Assembly: GCA_963693285.1 (NCBI GenBank)
Contig: OY848919.1
Coordinates: forward strand, 3,973,827 to 4,037,826
Source: Xestospongia muta
Taxonomy: Eukaryota > Porifera > Demospongiae > Haplosclerida > Petrosiidae
Direction: 5' to 3'
Length of the DNA: 64,000 nt
Shown here: positions 18,668-29,776 of the stretch, piece by piece
Position numbering within the stretch: position 1 is the first letter of the stretch
How the letters are laid out: every line of letters begins with the position of its first letter
Made by a program: the position numbers and the translations under genes
The notes under the pieces: generated by a model
Told to the model about the DNA's origin: nothing
The model's input: only the letters and a program-made list of their open reading frames with translations
Database searches by the model: none

Positions 18668-19805
18668 TCAGTGAGACATTCTTTTTACCCAGGTCAGGCC
18701 AATCAACTGGGCATGAGCTTCAGGAGGAATTCTTATAGCAGCAGTTTCTGCAGCCTTTAGTACATCAGATACAGTGGTCATTAAATTCTCAGCATTCACA
18801 ATTAACATGTTAGTGGCTACTTTTTCTGCTTCTTTATCTATTTGGAAAATGAGTTAGCTGAATCATAGAAAACACATACATACCATCTCTTTCTTGCTTA
18901 GTGCTTTCAACAGAAACATTAATTTTGAGTTGAGTGGCTATTGTTGGAATAGCATCGACAACTTGTAACAGAGTCTGTAATTTGCATTATAGTTATAAGA
19001 ATGAACAAGAAATTTTGTAGACATAGTAACAGTCAGTCAAGATATATAAACTTTTACAATATTAGACTATACATGTTGATAATTATCACTAATATCTAAC
19101 ATAAGTAGTACTAACATTTTGATAATTATCACTAATATCTAACATTGGTAGTACTCACATTTCTCATGTGCTCATCTGTGCAAAGAGAAGCAATTTTTCT
19201 AGCCATTCGGACAACTTCTTGGCTTTCTTTGGCTATAAGGTGAGCTGTTTCAATAAAATTTTCTTTAGAGGTTACTTGACATTCTTCATTTCTATAAAAA
19301 ACATGAAAGTTAATTATAGCCTATTTATGTCATATTAATAGCAGGATGACAACAGTATGAGCTTCTCTTGCAAGTACATGCTTGCTAAGTTTCAAATACT
19401 AATCCTGCCTTGCTCTGATATCTCATTATTGGTACACATGTCACACTTAAACGCACTATCTTGCAAGTACATGCTTGCTAAGTTTCAAATACTAATCCTA
19501 CCTTGCTCTGATATCTCATTATTGGTACGCATGTCACACTTAAACGCACTATGACGCACACACACACACACACCAACACACACACATACTCTAAAACTTG
19601 ATGTATTGATTTAACCAATATATTGTCGTACAGGTTGAATGTAGCAAACTTAGTCAACACTGTTTTGATTACTAATGTACTATTGTTTATGTAGCTAGTA
19701 GTATATTAGTAATCAAAACAGTGTTATGTTTACTTTTACATCATACTAAGTTTGCTACATTCAACCTGTATAACAATATGTTGGTTAAATCAATCATTTT
19801 TTACA

Positions 19806-19847
<42 letters not shown>

Positions 19848-22800
19848 CAATGATTAGAAACAAAATGTAATACAACTTTTCAGTTGCTAATTATAATAGA
19901 TCATTTTATTGCTAACATTTCAGTGATAACTTGTATGAGTTTACCTGGAAAATTTAGACATTTCCATCATTAGTCTAGCCATGCTTTTAGTAGCTGACAC
20001 CATATCATTATGTTTCTCCTCCCATTGTTTAGCTTGTCGATGAAGATGATGAGCAGCAAACTGGATTGACATAAATGGTTACTTAAAATAAGAAATTGAG
20101 TATATATATTATACGTAATATACTATGATACATAATTAATATACGTTAGGTTTAGAAATGTAATATATAGCTTAATACATTAATTTAGTAGACATGTACA
20201 TATATGTAGTAATTATTATGTGTTGTTATTGCTTACTCCTATAGGATTGGAAGATTTTAAAGGAGCTTCTTTTTCCATTTCATCCAGTTCCTGTTCCACT
20301 GACATTGTCTCCACTTCAAACTGATCACTTTCATTATCTATATACAATATTATACAAATTTAAAAAAAGTTATCTAATTTACATAATACCTTTGTTTTCA
20401 TTAGGATTTTGTGTTAAAATACAAGATAGCAAAATGAGTACGAGTGTTTGGATAATGTATCATACCTGATATCTTTTTTTCTATAGCCTCCTTATCATGT
20501 TGTCTTTCCACCTCCTCAGAAATAGTGCCTGTTTCAAATTTACTACTTTCATTGTCTAAGTGCATCAAGATTTAAACTTATCTATTATATTTGACATAAC
20601 AGACAAATTTACCTTTCTTTTCAGCAATGTTTTGTGCTGGATTACAGTTAAAGTTAAAAAAAATGAGTATTTGTACTCTAACAAAAGCAGACATACCTTG
20701 TGTCATAGTGTCTGTAGGTTCACCAAGTTCTCGTTTCATCTTTTCTGATGTAATCTCCAATTCAGTGATTTCATTGTCTGCAATGTACCAAAAATAAATT
20801 TGTCCACTCGATATACATGCATTTGTAGTGAAAATGTGTATGTGTATACTTAAATATAAACAATACCCTGTACTGTATTCTCTGAATATTCTTCATTAAC
20901 TTGTTGATGAACCACTATTGAAGTTTCCAGACCAGTACTTTCATTGTCTACATGTATTACAGCAATAAATTTATTTTATTGACATATACCATGTACAAGA
21001 ATGGGTAAGTGTTAATGTGCTTTGTAGCAAAAAATTTGTATATTTTTTCTTTGAAAAGGCAAATACCTTGTATTATAGTCTCAGAAGAGTTTTCATTAAC
21101 ATGTTGATCAACCTCTGCAGAAGTTTCAAATTCAGTATTTTCATTGTCTATAAATATATCAAGAATTAAGATACAAGACAAATGTGCCTTTGTTTTCACC
21201 ATTGGTTTATGCTGTCATATTTTTAAAAATATAAGGGTGCATATTTTGAAAATTATGGTATAATACCTTGTATTATATACTCCGTAGACTCAACATAAAA
21301 GTTTTCTTCTACTACTACTGAAGTTTCAAGACCAGTGTTTTCATCATCTACATATATTACAATAATAAATTTATTCTATTGGCGTATATTATATACAGCA
21401 TGGGTAACTGTTGATGTGGTTTGTAGCAGAAAGGTGTATTTGTAGTTTGAAAAGGCAAATTACCTTGTATTGTATTTCCTAAAGATTCTTCATTAACTTG
21501 TTGATTGACCTCTATAGAAGTTTCAGATTCAGTACTTTCATCATCTATAAACATATCAAGAATTAAGATACAAGACAAATGTGCCTTTGTTTTCACCATT
21601 GTTTTGTGTTGTAAAGCATTTTAGAAAAGTGTACATTTTTTAGAAATTAAGACATAATACCTTGTGTTATATACTCTGTAGACTCAACGTAAAAGTTTTC
21701 TTCTACCACTACTGAAGTTTCAAGACCAGTGTTTTCATTATCTACATGTATTGCAATGATAATAATTTTGTTTTATTGACATATACCATGTATAAACATG
21801 GGTAATTGTTGACATGCATTGTAGTGTAAATGTGTGTATGCATACTTTGAAAATGTAAAATACCTTGTATTGTATTCTCTGAAGATTCTTCATACAGTTC
21901 TTGCTCTACTTCTGTTGAAGTTTCAAAATCAGTATTTTCATTGTCTAAACATATAATATATACACACACACACATATATATATACCTTGCATCATACTCT
22001 CTGTAGACTCAACATGAAGTTCTTGCACTAAAAATACTGACGTCTCAAAATCAGTATTTTCATTGTCTACATGTCAAAAATGGAACATCTTTAATTACAT
22101 ATAATTAGACCATAATTCTATAAGTGATTTATACAGATATGGTTAAATGCTGGTGTGGTTTTCAATGAAACAATGACTATGTGTAAGTACTTTTAAAAGC
22201 CTTAATACCCTGTATTAAATTCTTTGAAGACTCTGTATCAAGTTCTTCCATTATTACTGAAGTAGTCTCCATTTCTACAGTTTCAATATAAGTACCTTGA
22301 GTTTCTACAAAAGCATATTCATTAAAATAAATAATTTGAAGAACAATTTTTAGAGTAGTATCTAAGTATTATATAATAAATATAACTTTAATAATTGTGA
22401 TTTAATTTAATTATTCAGAAAAGTATTATTACATCTTCTTTATATTAATCATCGGAAAACCTATACCTGGCTCCACATTCAGCATTGAGTCTTCATATAC
22501 AGGAAAAGCTTCCTTTTCAACTATAAAGAAACATTATACATCTGTAATTCATCTTATTAATTGAGCATACCTGGATTCTCATCTTAATTAGTCATTATTG
22601 TTCATTGAAAAAAATGATTATTTTCATTTAAAATTTCATACCTTGATCATTGACAGGGATCACTTCCACTTTGTAAACAGTCTTGAAACCTATTAAAAAA
22701 ATAAATACACATATACACTTGATCATTTGGTGAGCATAAACACAAAATAAAATATATCGAAATATAAACAAATCATTTTAGAATGATATAAATTTACATT

Positions 22801-25800
22801 GCCTTATGATTTACCTTTTTTCTCAATGTGGCTTGGTACAATTGGTGTTGGAACACAAAATGAAGTAAAAGTATATCGACCTACTATAGTAACAATGCAT
22901 TACATAATTAGAAGGCAATCAATTTACATTGTTGATTAAGAGATAGATATTCATTCTGTATATCTGGTCTTGATAAGAATTCACGAATTTCATCAGCTAT
23001 TTTCTTTTTTTCAACAGGTGGATCTGTTACGACTGTGATGATTATCCTCCATGACACTTCGCAAGTTTTCTTATCAATCCAGACCTGTAAGACTTCCGAT
23101 AGTTTCCTGGTATGGTCATATGACACATTGTATTCAGCGGACTTTATGTCACCATAACGTACAGCCAGTTGCTCACCAATAGTATCCCACATATACTTAA
23201 TTGGATAAAGTACTCTCATAAGATGTTGTTTCTTTGGTTCTTTATCTATAAATTATTAGAAAGACTAAAAAATCTCATACAATAATAGCAAATTGTTCTT
23301 TGTCAATTAAACTAACCAAATATTTCAACAGGAATAGAAGTTTTAGGTGATGGCTGCACAATAGGTGAAGAAAATTGTGCCTGTTGATCTGTAAACAGGA
23401 GAGTGTAGAGACATACTATTAATTAACAGATATCTAGTTGACTCACATGACATTGTTTCCATATTGTGGTATAGTGGCAAAGGCTCTATCATGCAAGCGG
23501 GAGGAGCAGAATGAGCTGGCACCAGCTGATCTGTATGGAATAAATATTATTAAACAGTTTAACAATACTGCTTTTATCTTTACTTTCAATAGAATGATTA
23601 ATATTTACTCCAGTTGTGTTTTGAATTTGTTGTAATTCATAGCTAGCAATCACTATGGGTTCATTATCTCTCATTCCTTTGAAAGGTAACACTAAGTTTG
23701 AGGACTCTGCAGTGTCTTTTAGTGTGGCTTTAAATTTCAAATAAAGCAATGCAGAGCCAGGGTTACTTTGATCAACTGCTTCCTTAGTGACCTTGTGTAA
23801 AGAAAGTAATGTTAACAAATATATTTAGATAAATCTTACTTGGCAGTGTTTCCATATTGGATTGATATCAAAGTCATTAGTAGATGTCAATGTTATTTCG
23901 TTTACATTTGGATCAAATTGGAAAGAGACTGGATCAACTTTTTTCCAACTTTCAAGGTAGCGTTCAGTGTTCACCCTCTATTAGATGTAAATAATATCAA
24001 ATAAATATATATGATATATAAATACATGTACATATGTACATTTTGTACAAAATATTGTTCGTTTTTATATGCTTACTTTGAGAAAAGGTCCAAGATTTTT
24101 TGTCACAATAGCTTGTATTTTCCATGAAAATTTTGTCATCTGCTTAAAAAAGATTGTAATCACATAGTTACAAAATGGTTGTAGCTCCGAATTCTTTTGC
24201 TGAACAATTGAAAAAATTGAGTAGTCGGGTACTATTAAAATGCCAGAGTTGTCATTACACTTGAAAAGTTGGTATATGTCAAAGGACAGTAGCTCAAATT
24301 TGTAAGGTGGAGATCCTTTAGCAGCCACAAAGGCAAGGTCTCTGCTGTCTTCTTGTGATAAGAGCTCGACATTATGCTGAAGGTGAAGCTCAATAGGATT
24401 AGAGAATTGTCCTGTTGTTTCAATTCTATAAAAACAGCTCACTGGCTCAAAATTAGGAGGCAGATAGAAATCAGAGTTTTCTGGTGCAACTACTTTAATC
24501 TTGGTGTTGACAACCTGCCCTTCCTCTACTGATGATGGTGGAATGACAAGTCTAAATCCATAGTCTGCCTTCTCAAAGACTTGTTCCTCTTCAATATTTT
24601 CAATATTCCATTGAAAGTCTTCTTCTAGAACTAGATACATATATAGAATGATACTTTAGGCTTAGTTAAAATTAAACATTTAGTGAATTTCATTATATAG
24701 TATATGCATGTAATAAAAATACTACATTTTCACCTCGTTTAGGATTATATTTGGCAAATAGATTTTTAATAGTATCTTTGTGACACTCATCCAATGCTGT
24801 CTTTCCATCATCATTCTTGATAGTGGCATCAACTCCTTCAGATAATAAATAATATACAATGTCATCTCGACTATATCTGCAAGCATAATGCAAAGGAGTA
24901 TCACCATTCTATGAAATACGAAGGCCAAAGAAAATTAAATGTGAGTAAGGTATAATCACACAACATAATGCAATAATAAACATGTTAGTCCCTATGTTGT
25001 ATAGCTGTTATGCATTGATAGTGACATTATAGACACTGACTTCATCAAGAGCATTTGGATCAGCTCCATATTGCAATAGCAGTTCTACCATAGCAGTATT
25101 ACCACTCATTATAACAACATGTAGAGGTGTCTATTAAGTATAATAAAGCAGAATCATTCAATGTTATTATGTTGTTTTATGCATGATTAATGTAACCTAA
25201 GTTAAAACCTAAAAACTAACTACAAATAATTCTTATAATTTTTAGTAGCTATAATTTTATTTTTAACTACAATAATTATTTTTAGACATGTATACAGACA
25301 TATATGCACATTATTAATTGAGATGCTCTTTAATATGTTTAATTGGAGAATGACAAGCAGTTTTAAGAATTATTGTTGTGATTGACACAATTTCTGACTT
25401 AAGTAAAGTGTTCAAATTGGATATTTATTTAAGTTATAGTATTACTTGATCAGCAACATTAGGATCTCCTCCAGCTTGTAATAGTAATGATAATAATTCA
25501 GTGTGGCCTTGTTTTGCTGCCTTAAGTAAAGGTGTCTCGTGCACCTTAGTACAAACAAAGTATTTTGAACTACATTATTTGTATAGCATCTAATTATTAC
25601 CTTATTAGGAATGTTGGGATCCCCTCCAGACTGTACTAATAATGATACCACTTCAGCGTGACCTTCACTTGATGCCAAAATTAATGGTGTTTCCTGATCC
25701 TTAATAAAACAAAGAAAACTGTATGAAATTGACAAAATTATTAATTTAGATAAATATATCAATCACGAAAAGGAATTACCTTATTACCAAAATTGGGATT

Positions 25801-28607
25801 TCCTCCAGCCTGTATTAATAGAGATACTATTTCGGTGTAACCTTCATTTGCTGCCCAAATTAAAGGAGTGTTCAGGTCCTATGATAATCACACAAAATAA
25901 AGCATGAGAATTAATATATTTGCTAATTATTTGTGCTTGTTTCTCATTACAAAATTACTAAATATTAATTACTTTATTAGCAATATTAGGATCTGCTCCA
26001 GCTTGTACTAACATTGATACAATTTCATTGTGCCCTTCACTAGCTGCCCAATATAAAGGAGTGTTTTGGTTCTAAAAAATCCATAAAAACAGCATGTTAG
26101 CTGCTATATTGTTCTTGCTATTTAGACTAGTCTAGAGAGTATATTCTTACTTTGTCAGCAAAATTAGGATCTCCTCCAGCCTGTATCAACATTGATGCAA
26201 TTTTGGTATGTCCTTTAACAGCTGCCCAATATAAAGGTGTGGTCAGGTCCTGAGAGAGACAATGATTTTTATATTTATTAATGTTTGCATTGGTTTTTAC
26301 TTTATTAGCAATATTAGGATCACCCTTGGACTGTACTAACAATGATACTATTTCAGTGTGACCTTCACTTGCCGCCCAATATAAAGGAGTGTTTTTATCC
26401 TATTTCAAAAAAATATGTATTAAAACTATAATTACTACAGTGTTTGTATGAGGAATATAATTTTTAATCACACAAAATAATACTTTATTAGCAATATTGG
26501 GATCTCCTCCAGCTTTTAACAACAATGATACTATTTCAGTGTGACCATTAACTGCTGCCCAATATATAGGTGTGTTTCCTTCCTAAAATATTTAACAATG
26601 ATCAGCATGGCTCTGTTATGAACAGTTTGTCATTGTTACATCTTACTTTATCAGCACTGTTAGGATCACCTCCAGACAGTAATAACAGTGATGTTACTTC
26701 AATGTGACCTTTACTTGATGCCAAATATAAAGGTGTGATATGATCCTAAATGACATAATTAGGCCATCAAGCAACATATTATATCACAATACATTACATT
26801 GTTGGCAATATTGGGATTTCCTCCAGCCTGTAATAATAATAACACTACTTCAGTATGATTCTCATTTGCTGCTTCGTATAAAGGTGTGTTTGAGTACTGA
26901 ATAGCAAACAGAAAACAAAAAAACATAAACTTATACAACATTGAGTGCATTGTTAAAAACATAAATTTTGTTAAAATAAATAATAGCTTATGTGTATATA
27001 TATAGTAGAGAACAATATATTTATTACTTGAATAGTACACTGGGAATGTAAATTCAGTAACATTTTTCAATTCTAGGGATGCTTTTTAGCTGTTGCAAGA
27101 GCCTCTATATATGTGAAATACTATGATCTACTTTCGATAATTATAAAGCAAATATTTGTTAATTGAATTATATACCCTATATATACATGTCATTGTAAAG
27201 GAGAGAAGAGCTCTATTAAACTCCTTCTCTTTTGTCTATTCTGTAATAACTTTAAAAAACCACATATCATAGCTAAAGAGATAAAATCATAGTACAAATA
27301 TAAATTTCATTGTTCATGAATATAGTAATTGTGAGAAGAATTACTTTATTGGCAATGTTGGGATCTCCTCCAGCCTGTATTAATAGGCATACTATTTCAG
27401 TGTAGCCTTTACTTGCTGCCCAATGTAAAGGAGTGTTTAAATCCTGGAGTCATCACAATAAATTAGACAAAATTATGCAAATAAGTACCAGTACATATAC
27501 TAATAATTTGTGTCATTGTCTAATTACTACACTAAGACATTACCTTATTAGCAATATTAGGATCTCCTCCAGCTTTTATCAATATTGATACAATTTCAGT
27601 GTGACCTTCACTAGCTGCCCAATATAAAGGAGTGTTTTGGTTCTATAAGGTACAATATTTTATTTTTCTATCTTTAAATACTACTCCATTCAGATATATC
27701 ATATCTCTGAATAATATGATATATATATATAATATATACTTTATCAGCTATGTTAGGATTTCCTCCAGCCTGGATCAATATTAACACAATTTCAGTGTAA
27801 CCTTTAACAGCTGCCCAATATAAAGGTGTGCTTTGCTCCTGGAAGAAACAGATACGTTAGGCAAGTGTATATAAAATTTCATGGTCTTCACTTTATTAGC
27901 AATATTAGGATCACCCTTAAACTGTACTAACAGTGATACTATTTCAGTGTGACCTTCACTTGCAGCCCAATATAAAGGAGTATTTTGATCCTTAATTTTT
28001 AAAAAATACATTGCAACTATAAATACTATGTGTTGGTATTAAAATTTAAATTTTAATGAAATGATATTATGTAAAGATTCACTTTATTGGCAATATTTGG
28101 GTCTCCTCTAGCCATTAACAACAATGATACTATTTTTGTGTAACCTTTAACTGCTGCCCAATATAAAGGTGTGTTCCATTCCTGAAGAATTAAACAATGA
28201 TTAGTATTGTTCTGTTAGAAGGATTTGGTTATTGCTTGATATTACTTTATCAACAATATTGGGGTCTCCTCCAGCTTGTAATAAAAGTGATACTATTTCA
28301 ATGTGGCCTTTACCTGATGCCAAATATAAAGGTGTGATATGATCCTAAATGATAAAACAATCAAGTTAGACCTATCAAAGAAACATTGAAATTAATTACT
28401 GTATATTACTTTGTTAACAATATTGGGATTTCCTCCTGCCTGAAGTAATAATAACACTATTTCAGTATGACCTTCATTTGCTGCCCAATATAAGGAGGTG
28501 TTTCTGTCCTGAATAGCAAAAGTAAAACATAAGAACAAATGTCTATTCACAAAATTGATATTTGTAATACCTAATTTATATACAAAGTTAACATTTTATA
28601 ATATACA

Positions 28608-28639
<32 letters not shown>

Positions 28640-29776
28640 CTGTATAATTATATAAATTAATTTAGATAATATATTATTACTGACAAATTAAATCATCAAC
28701 TTTCCTAAATTTTAGGCAAGAGTCTCTACTTGTGTGATGCATGCAATGATCACTTTATAAAAGTTCAATTTTGGGAGGGAAGAAAGGTTACATAAAAGTT
28801 TTGTCTTCTAAGTGTCTATTATAATGAATTTCTAAAACCACAAACATTCTAACTTTATAGAGTCAAAAGAATCATAGTATCATATAATTACTGTTTACAC
28901 AGCTATACTATCACAAAACAGATAGAAACCTTACTTAATTTATATAGACAATCACTAATAAAATAAGTTTATAGCAGTGATTGTAAGTAGTAAAGAGCCT
29001 CTCTCTATATATACCTTATAATTTGATATCTATTTTATAATTTTCTAATGGGAACTTAAAATATATTGGTTCATATTTATAATTTACCACATCTTGTGTA
29101 TTGACATTAGCTCCTTTCTGTAGTGCTACTCGAGCTTTCTCTACATCTCCAAGTATAGCAGCAATCAATAATACCTGATTCAGTAAGAAATATGAAAAAA
29201 GGCATTAATACTTACAATATATTTTATAAAGAAATGTTTCATATTCATTTAAAACCCAAAAAGCATTAATAAATTTCAATTCAAAACTAACCAATATATG
29301 AAACCAAAATAGCATACATTAATAATCTTGTATAACACAGTCAATTAGTGTTCAATTTCTTTTATAAACTCATTACTTAGTAGGAATTCATACCAATAAT
29401 GCTGCTATAAAGAACTAAGAAAGTGAAATCATTTCCATTGTTACACTATAAAAATTACTTAGTTATATTTGTAGCTTACATGATGAGATTACTATGGAAT
29501 TTAGAATTCATGTGAACTACTCATTATATAATTTGTTGGTATGCTATACTATTACAAAAGAACAAAATATACAGCAAATCCATTGAATTATACATTCTGT
29601 AATGTTCTACTAATGTAAGCTACTAATTTGTTGTTAAAATAACATATAATGTTTTACAGTGTAACTGATTTGTGGTATAATCCATTATTTTATATAATAT
29701 TTTATTTTATACATTTCATATAATATCTTATATAATCCATACATTTTTATTATATAATTATACTTACTTGGTCCAT
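18668..29776 (-). CDS. ANK-ZU5-death domain-acidic repeat-vinculin tail fusion protein
   Basis: About 1,640 codons, predicted cytosolic. The start (29776-29768, MDQ) is followed by 19 ankyrin exons, then ZU5, a bridging region, a death-like domain, a Pro-rich and acidic linker, eight repeated 27-residue exons, and a vinculin tail ending at a TGA at 18668-18670. Every exon junction that I joined keeps frame: the ankyrin exons are phase 0, exons from the last ankyrin exon to ZU5 and from the Pro-rich linker to the acidic array are phase 1, and the tail exons are phase 0, 2, 0 and 1. No stop was met. ANK-ZU5-death proteins are known in sponges and other animals. A vinculin tail at the end is, to my knowledge, not a standard partner. 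The protein could tie a death-fold signalling platform to actin filaments; this function is an inference. The main uncertainty is whether transcription is continuous across the linker. Confidence 0.82.
19367..19552. repeat. Tandem duplication of about 93 bases in an intron
   Basis: Two adjacent near-identical copies, each containing TTGCAAGTACATGCTTGCTA. They lie in the intron between vinculin-tail exons. The small open frame across them is a by-product. Confidence 0.9.
19605..19794. repeat. Foldback (long inverted repeat) in an intron
   Basis: The left arm begins ATTGATTTAACC and contains GGTTGAATGTAGCAAACTTAG and a later ACACTGTTTTGATTACTAAT. The right arm carries the reverse complements in mirror order and ends GGTTAAATCAAT. 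The arms are about 75-100 bases around a centre near 19690. It is flanked by CA and TA microsatellites and is likely a foldback-type MITE. Confidence 0.85.
19806..19845. repeat. (TA)n microsatellite
   Basis: About 40 bases of alternating T and A directly after the foldback element. Confidence 0.9.
20466..22304 (-). other. Acidic tandem-exon linker of the fusion gene
   Basis: Eight 81-base exons (high ends 22066, 21944, 21741, 21544, 21347, 21147, 20947, 20777) each encode 27 residues, most opening DNENT or DDENT and ending IQ or TQ. They are flanked by related longer exons (22304-22209, 20555-20466) and a tiny one (20636-20613). All are phase 1 at both ends, so each can be added or skipped without changing frame. 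Composition is rich in Glu, Asp, Ser and Thr. It is likely a disordered spacer whose length can vary by splicing or exon duplication. Confidence 0.85.
22928..23245 (-). other. Death-like domain exon of the fusion gene
   Basis: One exon encodes about 105 residues. Core features are [11 protein letters not shown], then [12 protein letters not shown], then [10 protein letters not shown] and [16 protein letters not shown]. This matches the helical pattern (W..IG..L, L..VL..W, W..ii..v) of death domains attached to ZU5 in sponge and cnidarian proteins. Death domains recruit other death-fold adaptors. Confidence 0.82.
23317..23977 (-). other. Bridging region (possible UPA-like) and Pro-rich linker
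   Basis: Exons 23977-23840 (46 residues) and 23791-23609 (61 residues) follow ZU5 where UPA lies in ZU5-UPA-death proteins. I do not recognise the fold directly. Exons 23525-23447 and 23388-23317 are Pro- and Ser-rich ([14 protein letters not shown]) and look like a flexible linker. The acceptor for 23525 was chosen because it alone keeps the frame open. Confidence 0.6.
24077..24630 (-). other. ZU5 domain exon of the fusion gene
   Basis: A single 554-base exon encodes the ZU5 fold: [16 protein letters not shown] near its start is the classic ZU5 opening, followed by [18 protein letters not shown] and [13 protein letters not shown]. In UNC5, PIDD and ankyrins, ZU5 packs against UPA and death domains. 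The exon continues past the core as a beta-rich segment ending FLK. Confidence 0.88.
24734..29174 (-). other. Ankyrin-repeat exons of the fusion gene
   Basis: The first repeat is 29174-29088 (87 bases). Sixteen exons of exactly 99 bases, each one 33-residue repeat, end at 28410, 28246, 28083, 27892, 27740, 27544, 27345, 26798, 26647, 26484, 26301, 26151, 25973, 25780, 25601 and 25446. Then come 25130-25041 (30 residues) and 24908-24734 (58 residues, last repeat plus cap). The typical unit reads [19 protein letters not shown] and ends GGDPNIANK, with Tyr where ankyrins usually have the His of TPLH. Ankyrin repeats bind protein partners; the partner here is unknown. Confidence 0.93.
28614..28640. 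repeat. (TG)n microsatellite
   Basis: A short alternating TG run after a TA run, in the intron between ankyrin exons 1 and 2. Confidence 0.85.

Larger units (their letters stand above)
18668..20337 (-). other. Vinculin tail domain exons of the fusion gene
   Basis: Exons: 20337-20237, 20060-19945, 19291-19159, 18974-18884, 18837-18668. Matches to the vinculin tail run in order: [12 protein letters not shown] then [12 protein letters not shown] (helix 1-2), [20 protein letters not shown] (helix 3), [16 protein letters not shown] (helix 4), and [16 protein letters not shown] with [11 protein letters not shown] (helix 5), ending LTWVKRMSH. The LLQV...IPTIxTQLK block is closer to vinculin than to alpha-catenin as I know them. 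The last residues differ from the vinculin C-terminal hairpin. The vinculin tail binds F-actin and acidic lipids. No vinculin head is present. Confidence 0.88.

Noticed and set aside
19357..19554. Open frame with a repeated protein segment
   Set aside because: It is produced by the 93-base tandem duplication in an intron of the opposite-strand gene, with no homology and no splice context.
18668..20337. Separate vinculin or alpha-catenin gene
   Set aside because: No vinculin head exons and no separate start were found. The first tail exon joins in phase with the acidic repeat exons, which join to the death domain. An alpha-catenin tail is less likely because the LLQV...IPTI.TQLK block is vinculin-like. 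Transcript data could still overturn this.
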